Shown in pieces: positions 1 through 7,489 of a stretch of 12,705 nucleotides of DNA. Source of the DNA: Pavlovales sp. CCMP2436 (lineage: Eukaryota > Haptophyta > Pavlovophyceae > Pavlovales); NCBI GenBank assembly GCA_026770615.1, contig MU631313.1, forward strand, positions 127,036 to 139,740. The letters are read 5' to 3'. A program made the position numbers and the translations under genes. Each line of letters begins with the position of its first letter. Position 1 is the first letter of the stretch. The notes beneath the pieces were generated by a model. It did not search any database. It worked only from the letters and a program-made list of their open reading frames with translations, and was not told the DNA's origin.

Positions 1-48
1 GGGCGCGAAAGGGGGTGGGCTGAGGGCGCGAGACCCGCTAAAGCATTA

Positions 49-79
49 CACACGCGCACACGCGCACACGCGCACACAC
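49..79. repeat. CA/CG microsatellite
   Basis: Tandem copies of a cacacgcg-type unit run through this stretch and end in an alternating CA/TG run. It is simple-sequence DNA. The short reading frames across it only reflect the repeat and are not called as genes. Confidence 0.85.
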
Positions 80-128
80 TGTGTGTCACGCCGGGGTGTT
101 ATATGCAGCATGGCCGACAGCAACGCAC

Positions 129-361
129 ACCTGTCTCTGGAGCGGTTCTCTGACGATCGATAAATCGAAAAAGATAGAGTAACAGAAATATGAACATAAA
201 CATAAATATAAATATAGTAATTATTTCTCCTATTGTTTCTATTTGTATTCAATGATATCACGCTTATGACTATATTATTTTTCTTCTTCTTATGAATACT
301 ACTTTTATTATTTAATATATTTTGTAGGTACCTGTCTCTGGAGCGGTTCTCTGACGATCGA
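129..361 (+). repeat. 32-bp direct repeats flanking an AT-rich spacer
   Basis: A 32-bp segment starting ACCTGTCTCTGGAGCGG and ending GACGATCGA occurs at 129-160 and again, identically, at 330-361. The 169 bp between the copies are very AT-rich, unlike the flanks. This could be an AT-rich insertion with its flank duplicated, or a diverged 201-bp tandem unit. No coding sequence is seen. Confidence 0.8.
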
Positions 362-373
362 AATGAGCCACAT

Positions 374-410
374 CCCGCAGGTGCCGTGCCACGCCTGCGG
401 CACAGTTAGT

Positions 411-464
<54 letters not shown>

Positions 465-540
465 GTATATATATATATATATATATAAGTTTTAAATATA
501 TATAACTACCCGCAGGTGCCATGCCACGCCTGAGGTACAG
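374..540 (+). repeat. diverged pair of ~30-bp repeats with hairpin potential
   Basis: The sequence CCGCAGGTGCC(G/A)TGCCACGCCTG(C/A)GG appears at about 375-400 and 510-534, separated by a TA microsatellite. In the first copy the ends CCGCAGG and CCTGCGG can pair into a perfect 7-bp stem. In the second copy the right arm has a substitution that weakens the stem. Confidence 0.6.
411..487. repeat. (TA)n microsatellite
   Basis: An almost pure TA dinucleotide run with a few TG interruptions. A second TA/CA-rich run lies at about 598-720. Reading frames that give Y/I-rich peptides here are artefacts. Confidence 0.95.
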
Positions 541-597
541 GTAGATAGTTATTGAGGAGAATGTATAGAACCTGTGAAATCGGGCACGGTTAGTTAT

Positions 598-666
598 ACG
601 TATAACATATACACACACATATATATGTATATACATGTATATAATATAATATAATGTAATATATAT

Positions 667-711
<45 letters not shown>

Positions 712-720
712 CATACACAC
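598..720. repeat. mixed TA/CA microsatellite
   Basis: Alternating TA blocks and CACACA blocks with short interruptions. No gene is supported here. The C-terminal Y/I/V-rich peptides predicted across it are repeat translations. Confidence 0.9.
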
Positions 721-829
721 GTTTGCACAGAGGCAGAGGCAGTGAGATCGGGCAGAGAGGTATAGCTAATAGACTTCGTACTTAGTTCTTGAGCAGAGTG
801 TTCAATCTGCTTGGAGAGACGCTCCTCCC

Positions 830-967
830 CCTGCTGGAGCCAGGACTCTGTTCTTTGCGAATCCCCGGGGGGATTCACAAAGGCGATAAGTACTGCAAAC
901 TGTTAACTGGTTTTTAACCAATCACGGTTTTAAATTTCGGTAGCAACCGAGACCTGGCTCCAGCAGG
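830..967. repeat. inverted repeat around a nested palindrome
   Basis: CCTGCTGGAGCCAGG at 830-844 is perfectly inverted at 953-967. Including GCTCCT, with a 4-base difference, lengthens the match to about 20 bp. Inside it, about 853-880 forms a second near-palindrome centred on aatccccggggggatt. The 138-bp unit could be a small foldback element. It lies downstream of the sulfotransferase exon on that gene's strand, so it could sit inside one of its introns. Confidence 0.6.
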
Positions 968-1120
968 AGCAGATGGGGCATGATGCCCCCCCCCCAGCTA
1001 CTTACAGCGCTGACGGGTATGTAGAAAGGACGCCATGACAGAACAGAACAGAACAACATCAACCACCACAACCACACCCACAGTAAGTAAAACACTAACT
1101 ACAACAAGAACGAGACGCAC

Positions 1121-1813
1121 CTGCACCATCGGCACCCACGCGTCTAGCATTTTTATGTAGTCGAGAGACTCAGCGTGCGACTCTACCGTGAGGCGCGGCA
1201 GCAGCTGCACCCCGTCCGCGCGCGCGGGGCGCTTGGTCGGATCCCTGAGCATCGCCCACTCCGCCTTCGCCTTGTTGCACAGGCGAATGGCCCCCTTGTA
1301 CCCCCAGACGTGCCAGCCGCACTCGTGTAACGCCACCATGTGCATCCGGAACGTCGTGCCGCCCGTCTTTTCGATGTGGCGGAAGAGGAGCATCCCGCAA
1401 TCGGGCTGTGTGCTCGTCAGGTTGGCGAGGACCGACACTGACAGGTTGGACGTGGGGCGCCCGTCGTCCAGTGCGACGGCATCGAGGAAGGAGGACGGCG
1501 CGGACGAGGTCGAGGTCTGCACGTCAATGGCGGCCTCGGCAACGGGCGCTAACCGGGCGAGCGCGGGCGCGGCAGCAGGCGCATCGCGACTGCTCCGACC
1601 GTGCAGCCTGTACAGCCGGTCCTGCAGCTGTGCCACCTGCCCACGCATGTCGCGCATCTCCGAAACTGCGGTCCGCAGCACCGAGTCGAAGCTCCCCATG
1701 TCGACCCCGACGTGCGTGTTTATCGCGACCGGGCCGGAGGACATCGAGACCATCGATACGACGAGCAGCGTGCCCACCGCCCCGATCACCACCATCGGCG
1801 TGGACAGCGACAT
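1121..1813 (-). CDS. sulfotransferase-like type II membrane protein, first exon (partial gene)
   Basis: This exon encodes 231 residues. Residues 5-24 form one hydrophobic membrane segment close to the N-terminus, as in Golgi type II glycan-modifying enzymes. Residues 42-71 look like a short coiled-coil stalk, followed by an Ala/Ser-rich linker with N-glycosylation sites at N123 and N131. Residues 145-156 read RHIEKTGGTTFR, the 5'-phosphosulfate (PAPS) binding loop of sulfotransferases. LTVESHAES near residue 210 also fits that family. ATG at 1813 is the first in-frame methionine; a GTG at 1837 is the only upstream alternative. Translation beyond 1121 becomes a V/L-rich artefact and ends soon. 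At that point a donor CAG|GTGCGT is present in phase 0, so the exon is taken to end at 1121. The 3'-phosphate-binding half of the domain is absent from the window. The acceptor substrate is unknown, and the gene may continue beyond the left edge or be truncated. Confidence 0.75.
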
Positions 1814-1837
1814 GCCCCGCCGCGCCGAACGCCGCAC

Positions 1838-2388
1838 GCCAACCAGATCGGAGAGGGCCCTCGACCGGATTTATTAAAAAAAGTGCGCCCCGCCGCCGCC
1901 GAGGCTGCCCTCCCCGGCCCGGTTGGAGCAGCTTGGGCGGGCACGCAGGTCAGGGCTCGCGCAAGCGGCTCGGTGGGCGTCGCCTACGCGCAAGCCTGGC
2001 TCGGTTCAGCAGCGCCTCAGACCTGCCCACAGCAACCACCACACTAAAAATAGCTTCCCACACTTTATAAACGCGAGAGGTGGGCAGACGGGTGGACCGT
2101 GATTGCTGCCGCGTTCATGTACTATATGGCCCAAGATCGACCTAACGTTTCGAGATTTGGATCAGTTGGTTACCTGGTGCCCCCACATCGCATCCATTCA
2201 TTCATGCAGTTCAGCAACCCGTGATGGCGGAGAACCGGACTTGATCAGACGGACGCGTGATGAAGGCAGCTGGCACGTAAGGCCTTGCCCTTGCGCTCGC
2301 CTTCGCTCTCGTCCTGGCACATGCAGGCGCGCGGCGAGTGCGGTTTGAAAAAAGTGCTGGACCCCCCCGGGTTGTTAACCAGACCCAC
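1838..2388. other. upstream region of the sulfotransferase-like gene, no gene seen
   Basis: This segment separates the sulfotransferase exon from the inverted repeat at 2389. It is GC-rich close to the gene and more mixed further out. The long plus-strand frames covering 1188-2070 are antisense to the exon and have no recognisable domains. Nothing coding is supported. Confidence 0.5.
2064..2071 (-). promoter_or_regulatory. possible TATA box of the sulfotransferase-like gene
   Basis: TTTATAAA lies about 250 bp upstream of the ATG at 1813 in otherwise GC-rich DNA. It is palindromic, so orientation is not defined. The distance would imply a 5' UTR of roughly 220 bases. This is a weak motif-only call. 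Confidence 0.2.
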
Positions 2389-2561
2389 ACCGATTTAAAC
2401 TTGAGATTTTGAGCAACCGTGCCTTGTGGGGGTCGGGCAAAAATCGAATTTGTATAAGGGGCTCTCTGAGGAACCAGGCTCAGGGGGGGGCGGTATCTGT
2501 GTGCTCGGGGATGGTCCTGGACTCACGTCCGGGAGACCTCTTTCGGGGACAGAGGCCTTAA

Positions 2562-3422
2562 CTAAAAATCCTTCCTCTTGGGGGGGGGGCACGGTTGCAG
2601 ATCTTCCTGCCGCTGCCGGGGCACGAGGCGCCGCCCACGCTGCTCGGATGCCGTGGCGACCACTGGGGGATGCGGGGCAAACCTCGTAGAGATCGCGGAT
2701 CCAGCTCCTCGCTGCCGCACGCCCCGACACGCACGCCCGGCGCCGGCCTTGCAGAGGACCGTTTTTCTCGGCCATCTGGGCCGTTCGTGCTCGCCGTGCC
2801 GGAGGGCCCCGTGTCGCTCTGGGGCCCCGCCCTTCGACCCCGGCATCCCCGAGGACCCCCATGCCACGGATCCCATGCGGGCAAGCCGGGCGTCCGACAA
2901 CTTCTCGACCCTCTGCGGCGCTGCAGGCGTCATGCGAGGGGCGCCGCCAGCCGAATCGTGCCGCTCAAAGACGCTCACCGGGCGCGGGGCAGCTCGGCGG
3001 CCCGGCTCGCTCGGCTCAAGGACGCGCGAGGACCCCGGCCATCGACGGCATGCCGGTTGGCGCCTACTTTCGCGGGCTTCGGCGATGCGCGCCCGTGCCG
3101 TCGAGCTTCCAAGCACGTGCATCTGCAAGACGGTATTTCCAACCGCGCTTTGCTGGGCGTCCACGCGCGCGCGCCCAGCGCCTCCTTCCCCCCCCCCCCC
3201 ACGCACGCCCGCGCAGGTGGGCAATGGCAAGCTCCAGAGGCGTCGCTTGCGAGGCCTGTTGACACCGTGGAGGTCAAGTGGTGCCTAGTAGTCGCAGAGG
3301 GAACGTCGCAGAGGCGACCGAGCCAAGCTCTGCACTCTGGTCCCGGTCCGCCGGGCCGATCAGATGATAAGATGGGCCGAGGCGGGCAGTCCGGGCTGCG
3401 CGAAGCACCTGCTGTACATTGA
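2562..3422. other. GC-rich stretch open in several frames, gene unresolved
   Basis: Nearly every frame on both strands is open here, as expected from very high GC. The plus frame from 2595 to 3422 (275 codons) has strongly GC-biased third positions over its first ~25 codons, directly after a ...GGTTGCAG that could be a splice acceptor. Around 2840-2960 a different plus frame has the better codon bias. No family is recognised and no single frame is convincing throughout. A plus-strand spliced gene, a decayed gene or non-coding DNA are all possible. A poly-C tract at about 3188-3200 followed by GCGCAG at 3211-3216 is another acceptor-like site. Confidence 0.25.
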
Positions 3423-3585
3423 TAAATTGTAGGGCTCGGCCCAACGCACGGGCCGGTCAGGGGCCCGGGAGGTGTCGCGTCCTCCGAATGAATTTAAAAT
3501 TAGAAAGTAACTGATTAGCAGCCCGATTTAATTATGAAACTCAGAATCATGTATTTTCAAACCGTACCCTGAACATCCACAAGAC

Positions 3586-3782
3586 GCAGAATTAGACGGG
3601 GAACAACTTCGGGGATCGGCCGGAAACCTGATATCATCGTGCTCATGATGAATAGAATCTCCGAAGTACTAAGAGGGATATTTTCAGCGCACCACCCTCA
3701 CTTTGGAGGCCGATTTCGAGCCAATCTCGTAAAAACTAGGTGTTGGCCCGAATTGCCGAAGTTGTTCCCCGTCGAATTCTGC
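3586..3782. mobile_element. MITE-like inverted-repeat element (197 bp)
   Basis: The 27-bp arms at 3586-3612 and 3756-3782 match at 26 of 27 positions when one is inverted; both begin GCAGAATT, with one A/C difference at base 9. A nested pair, ATCGGCC near 3615 and GGCCGAT near 3709, would extend the foldback. The 143 bp between the arms are non-coding. No convincing target-site duplication is visible, so mobility is inferred from the structure only. Confidence 0.55.
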
Positions 3783-4007
3783 GGCTAGTTTATACTTTAT
3801 TCCGCCCACGTCTCTCAACGCCGTCGGTTCATAACGACGTCACTCTCGCGAGTGAATCCGCCGTGCCAGCAGGTACCTTCAGAGCAAGCTGGAGGCCCAC
3901 CACTGACAAAAAAACATCCTTTGACTTATCGAACGCTCCCACGTTATCGAAGCCACACTCCGTCTCCGTCGCCGTCGCCTCCGCAGACTCCATTGCCGCC
4001 ACGGGCC

Positions 4008-4052
4008 GTCGCCGCCGCCGCCGTCGCCGCCGCCGCCGCCGCCGCCGCCTCG
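4008..4052. repeat. (GCC)n trinucleotide tract
   Basis: About fourteen GCC/CCG units with two interruptions reading CGT. It yields poly-Arg, poly-Ala or poly-Pro runs depending on frame, none of which is supported as protein. Confidence 0.9.
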
Positions 4053-4179
4053 GCCTCCTTACCTGCCGAGACTGCCACGTCGCCGCCGCCGAACCCCCCC
4101 AGTAACATTTCTAGACTTCTTCGAGTACCAGAACATGAATGGCAAAATAAATGCAGTTACGAATTCACTTTCGGAACGC

Positions 4180-4690
4180 TCAGCTCCAGCAGGATGGCGG
4201 GCCAGCGGATTTAACCTCGTCGCGGGCCGCCGCGATGAGAGCCATGCCGGGCCGTCCCCAGAAGCCGCGCGCCCACGGCCAGCGTCCGGGCGGATTTGTA
4301 GCCGCCAGGGGCCGCGCGCCGCGCCACGGCCACACCTGGGGGGGCCTCTCCGCCGCCGACAAGGCCGGTCGGCGCGACGCCCCGAGAGGCCTCCACAGCG
4401 TGCCACCCAGATGTTGGTCGTTGGAGAAGCCCTGGGCACGCCGGCACGTCCCGCCCGCGCGCTCGTGCGCGCCCGTGGACGCGAAATCACGCACGATCAG
4501 CACTGGTAGCGTGCCGGACTGAAGGGACGGGACGTGCATGCAGCGCGTGGCCCGTTCCCATTGACCATGTGCCAGTAGATCAGCTCCTGGCCCGGCCGGG
4601 GTCTCCACTGTGACCTCGGCCACCAGGCCGACGGCGTCTCCAAGAACTGGTCGACCTCCACGTCATCGAGGCGGGGCAACGACGCCACCG
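4180..4690 (-). pseudogene. decayed unidentified coding sequence
   Basis: Two minus-strand frames with strong G/C third-position bias follow each other. The upstream frame (from 4688) contains LPRLDDVEVDQFLETPSAW. Around 4625-4640 the better frame shifts to one reading VAEVTVETPAG, then LPVLIVRDFASTGAHERAGG, and continues to a stop at 4180. The handover looks like a frameshift, although an intron cannot be excluded. I recognise no family. The 147-codon frame could be intact by itself, with a GTG or ATG start near 4623. Position and strand match the neighbouring relic at 4711-5232, so both may be remnants of one element or gene. Confidence 0.35.
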
Positions 4691-4710
4691 ATCGGGCAGG
4701 GCGGCGTCAT

Positions 4711-5232
4711 TCAGGCCAGAAGCCGGTTGTTGATCCGTTCCCACTCGAACTCGAGCTGCACACGCGCTGCCCGCAGGCTAATCAGCCCAAGCGTGATCTC
4801 GAACACCTCAGGAACGCCCACGTCGCCCATTGCGCCGAGCGCTTCGCGAGCGCGCGCCCCTCGCCACGCTGCGCGCCAACATTTTTACGCAATCACGTGA
4901 GATCGATGGCGGACTGCCCTGGACGAGAGCTTTTGCGCCGCTCGCAGCACGCACAGGGACTCACCGCGGTGCGCGTCTTCCGCGCGAGCTGTGCGTCGTC
5001 GAGGACGTCGACGTTCGGGACGATCGCATCGGCGCACTTGTCCGCCTCGCCCGCCGCCCGCGTGCGAACGAGGCAGTCCTGCAGCGTCAACCTGCTGGAG
5101 GGACTGATTCGCACGGGGCTTGTGAAGTGAGGCGGCGACGCGCGGAGCCAAGAATTTCAGGGAAGCCCCGCTGGCTGCACGTTCCAGGTCCACCCTGATC
5201 GCGCCGGCCCGCGTAATCACCTCCGTCGACAA
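4711..5232 (-). pseudogene. split or decayed unidentified gene
   Basis: Three minus-strand segments have protein-like composition. The first, below 5232, reads STEVITRAGAIRVDLERAA then LKFLAPRVAASLHK. The second, in another frame from about 5110, contains DCLVRTRAAGEADKCADA and DVLDDAQLARKTRTA, and ends at 4965 exactly before GTGAGT, a consensus 5' splice site. The third is a short frame at 4711-4830 reading MGDVGVPEVFEITLGLISLR and ending in ERINNRLLA before TGA. An acceptor at TGAG|GTG (exon from 4806) would join segments two and three in phase 0 with a 158-bp intron. This is inferred, and the frame change between segments one and two remains unexplained. No family is recognised. Confidence 0.35.
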
Positions 5233-5413
5233 GTCCCTGCGCTGTGAGCGACTTCAGCGCCCACGACAGAAACCACAGTTTCACGGCCCAAGAATGTAGG
5301 CCGTCCGAATGAAATAAAACAGGAAAATAGAGGTTGCTGGCTCAAATCTCAAGTTTAAATCGGTCGATTTGAATCGGGCCATTTCTGAGTGACTAGGGAG
5401 GGTGAAATTTGTT

Positions 5414-5950
5414 TTACGCTTCAGTCTTAGCTTTTGCTCTGAGCGCGCCGTATTTCAAACGAAACGCAAAGCTCAGCACGATGGAGGAAGCTCGTCCAGA
5501 ACAGCCTCGCAGAGGGCTGCTGCCGACGAGGAGATCTCCACGCAGACCCATGGGGTTGGCAGACGGGGTCGACATCCGGGCTAGAGTGCTCGTGAACGGG
5601 CGGGGCCTCGACGCGCTCCACCGCTCGTCGCCTCGCGCTTTCGTCTCGACGCGTCGATGCGAGTGCCCAAACGGTGGATTCGCCTCTCGCGCAGCAGCGC
5701 GCCAACATGTAATCGCTCGACGCGACGCGCTCAACTGAGGAGACGGGCACGTCGAATTCGTTTGGCCCAGGATCGTGGTCCGCGCCACCTGGTCCAAGCG
5801 CTCATCGCTCGCCGAGCGCGAGGCGGAAGCGAGACAGAACGCGTTTGGGCGTTTTATCTTGATGGCCATTTTGGCCTTCAAGCCAGAATCGAGTTTTATG
5901 TCTTCCTTCTTAAAAGGCAAATAACAGCCGCTCCATTTAAAACAAAGCAA
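5414..5950 (-). pseudogene. decayed unidentified coding sequence
   Basis: A minus frame of 178 codons starts at 5950 and reads KMAIKIKRPNAFCLASASR, then ERLDQVARTTILGQTN. At about 5757 the adjacent frame becomes the more protein-like, with EFDVPVSSVERVASSDYM. The best reading is one protein interrupted by a frameshift. No domain is recognised. The 178-codon frame could also be a genuine small Ser/Arg-rich protein. Its strand matches the relics on either side. Confidence 0.3.
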
Positions 5951-6238
5951 CAGACTGAAGCGAAAAACTTTCTCACACTCCCTACAGTCTCGACTTCATT
6001 TCTAGCACGTTTTGCCGTTTTTTTTACCGCCGTCGAACATTTTTTTTTCGATGTTGTTCGAAAGTTGATGTATGGCCTTGTCATGCACTCATGGTGTTAG
6101 CTGAGATGTGTCCGAAGCACAGATCGTGAATCAACCGCGTTCCGCGATCTCGAGCGGTCCACCGGATCGTACTCTTAGCAGATTTTGAAAAATCGTACTT
6201 CGTACTTCACTTTTAGCACAGAGCCCATAAGGATCACA

Positions 6239-6550
6239 TTACTCAGCCGCGGGTGCTGCTGTAGTAGGGGCTGGGCGAGCCTCTGCCTCAGCCGCCAGGG
6301 CCTTACGCGCAGCAGAGCATAGCACCTTCCCGCATGCGCGGTCAGACTCGGCGATCGTGCGGCACGTCGGGCAGCACTTCGCCTTTGCAACCTCGCACGG
6401 CACGACGCCGCACGCGCACATGGTCTCGCACAGCACGTGCTTGCTTTCGAGCTCGGCAGCCTCATCCTGCTTTTTCTGCTCGCGCTGCGCTTTAGCCGCA
6501 TCTTTCTGCGCCTGCGTCGCGGCTAGCGCATCGCGCCGCTGGGCCTTCTG
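6239..6550 (-). pseudogene. cysteine-rich C-terminal domain of a decayed (probably mobile-element) protein
   Basis: An open minus frame of 103 codons ends at TAA 6239-6241. It begins with a charged helix rich in K, Q, R, E and A (DAAKAQREQKKQDEAAELES). A compact cysteine cluster follows with spacing C-x3-C-x-C-x4-C-x6-C-C-x2-C-x9-C-x4-C, which suggests a zinc-binding fold. The tail is Ala/Pro-rich. There is no in-frame ATG before the cysteine cluster except one at 6436 inside it. A TAG at 6551-6553 interrupts the frame just upstream, and a similar-looking frame (SRSMSLRNLA) precedes the stop, so the gene appears broken. Cysteine clusters of this type occur, to my recollection, at the end of long proteins of unknown function in algal genomes, often in repeats. 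I cannot verify that here. Confidence 0.5.
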
Positions 6551-6639
6551 CTACGCCAGGTTGCGCAGCGACATAGAACGAGACTGGCTGCCACGGCGTG
6601 TCCGCACCGGTCAATGAAGTGGCTGCGGCGCTTGCTTCT

Positions 6640-7214
6640 GCCCGGTCTCTGTCGAATTCGAGCACCTCGCTGAGCGGGCCACATCGAGCTCATAATGCAG
6701 TCAGCGAGCTCCGTCGATCAGCTCGCGCCTGATGAGATCGGCATCTCCGAAAGAATTAAGGTGCAAGTAGACCTCGGTGCGCTTGCTCGAGCTTGGCCTC
6801 GACCGTCTTGGTGTGAATTGTCTCGAAGAAGCCCGCGCACGCCTGTGTGGTTTCCGAGGTCTTGCTCAAGTGGCTGGGGGCCCGCGTGGTCGCCTGGCCA
6901 CAGGCCCCTCCTTCATCACTCGGACATCGCCGACAGTTCACCTGGTGGGCTTCGCCGCGAGGCCGTACTCGCCGCCAGCCGCGCACCTGAAGGCGCCCAA
7001 GCTTCGACTGTGACAGAGCATCTTTCTCGACGAAGCTCGGGCGTGAGCAGATGCGGAGAAAGGAGAGGCTGAACTGAGGCGGGCGGCCAGAAAGGAGAGG
7101 GAGTGCGATAAGGCCCTCGCGACTACGCGCCCATCGCCGAGCCTTGTGCACCCCGCTAAGCACGACAACTCGCGCGACAGCGCGCGAGACAGCGCGTTCC
7201 TGGGTTGGGTTCAT
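6640..7214 (-). pseudogene. upstream remnant of the same decayed minus-strand gene
   Basis: A minus frame from 7214 to 6756 ends with CAGFFETIHTKTVEAKLEQA. At that point the next frame continues more plausibly as RTEVYLHLNSFGDADLIRRE, is broken by a TGA near 6698, then reads LHYELDVARSARCSNST. The pieces therefore look like one protein with at least one frameshift and one stop. They lie on the same strand and upstream of the cysteine-rich domain, so they probably belong to it. Above about 7000 the reading is GC-driven and less certain. Confidence 0.35.
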
Positions 7215-7248
7215 GCATCTGGGGGAAATTGCAAATAGGGAGTGAATT

Positions 7249-7288
7249 TGTTTGGTTTCCGGAAACCGAACAAGACTGTTTGGTTTCC
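7249..7288. repeat. 24-bp near-palindrome plus a direct copy of its arm, upstream of the ATP-grasp gene
   Basis: TGTTTGGTTTCC followed directly by GGAAACCGAACA (7249-7272) forms an almost perfect palindrome with one mismatch. The left arm, TGTTTGGTTTCC, is repeated identically at 7277-7288. It sits 120-160 bp before the predicted start codon, a position compatible with a dimeric transcription-factor site or a 5' UTR hairpin. Function is inferred only from place and symmetry. Confidence 0.45.
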
Positions 7289-7394
7289 AAGCCCGGCCCG
7301 GCCCGGTTGCAGCAGAGGGCCGAGGCAGGTGGAACCAGGAGGTGCACCCCTGGCCTGGCGAGCGGCGATCGGCAGGCTGCAGATTCGGAAGTCG

Positions 7395-7489
7395 GCGCTC
7401 GGCAGCAGATGCGACTGTCGAGCTTTTACGCAGCGGTGCTGCTCGCGACGGCTGCCGTGCGCTCGGCAGCAGATGCGACTGTCGAGCTT
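7395..7489 (+). repeat. 31-bp tandem duplication across the start codon and signal peptide
   Basis: GCGCTCGGCAGCAGATGCGA and the next 11 bases occur at 7395-7425 and again, identically, at 7459-7489, 64 bp apart. Both copies are followed by ACGCAG, the first after two extra T. A shorter element, GCAGATTCGG, flanks the pair at 7379-7388 and 7492-7501. Because 64 is not a multiple of three, the two copies are translated in different frames. Confidence 0.85.

Larger units (their letters stand above)
3423..4100. other. non-coding stretch around the inverted-repeat element
   Basis: The base composition drops to moderate GC from about 3490 and rises again towards the GCC repeat. Apart from the inverted-repeat element and the GCC tract I see no gene. 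The overlapping plus frames at 3740-4214 are P/R/A-rich and derive from the trinucleotide repeat. Confidence 0.5.
2389..5364. repeat. 25-bp inverted repeat enclosing ~3 kb
   Basis: ACCGATTTAAACTTGAGATT followed by TTGAGC at 2389-2414 is found inverted at 5340-5364, differing by one T insertion. The AT-rich arms stand out against the GC-rich interior. The interior holds the 197-bp inverted-repeat element and decayed minus-strand coding sequence. I see no target-site duplication outside the arms and no transposase, so this may be an unclassified element or two dispersed copies of a short repeat. Confidence 0.5.

Noticed and set aside
129..540. CRISPR-like array of short direct repeats
   Set aside because: Only two copies of each repeat, with unequal AT-rich or microsatellite spacers and no cas genes, in a eukaryotic context.
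415..878. Open frames giving Y/I/V-rich peptides
   Set aside because: They are translations of TA and CA microsatellites. Only a short upstream part (LQQGEERLSKQIEHSAQEL) looks protein-like, and it has no supporting start, domain or partner.
1007..1015. Possible microexon between CTTACAG and GTATGT on the plus strand (and CGCT between CAG and GTAAGT on the minus strand)
   Set aside because: Both strands show splice-like signals at the same place, neither has a gene to which the microexon would belong in phase, and such short signals arise by chance.
1188..2070. Three long plus-strand frames (up to 229 codons)
   Set aside because: They are antisense to the sulfotransferase-like exon or its GC-rich upstream region; no domain or membrane pattern is seen.
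3740..4214. Two plus-strand frames with poly-Arg, poly-Ala or poly-Pro runs
   Set aside because: They are produced by the GCC trinucleotide tract; nothing else supports them.
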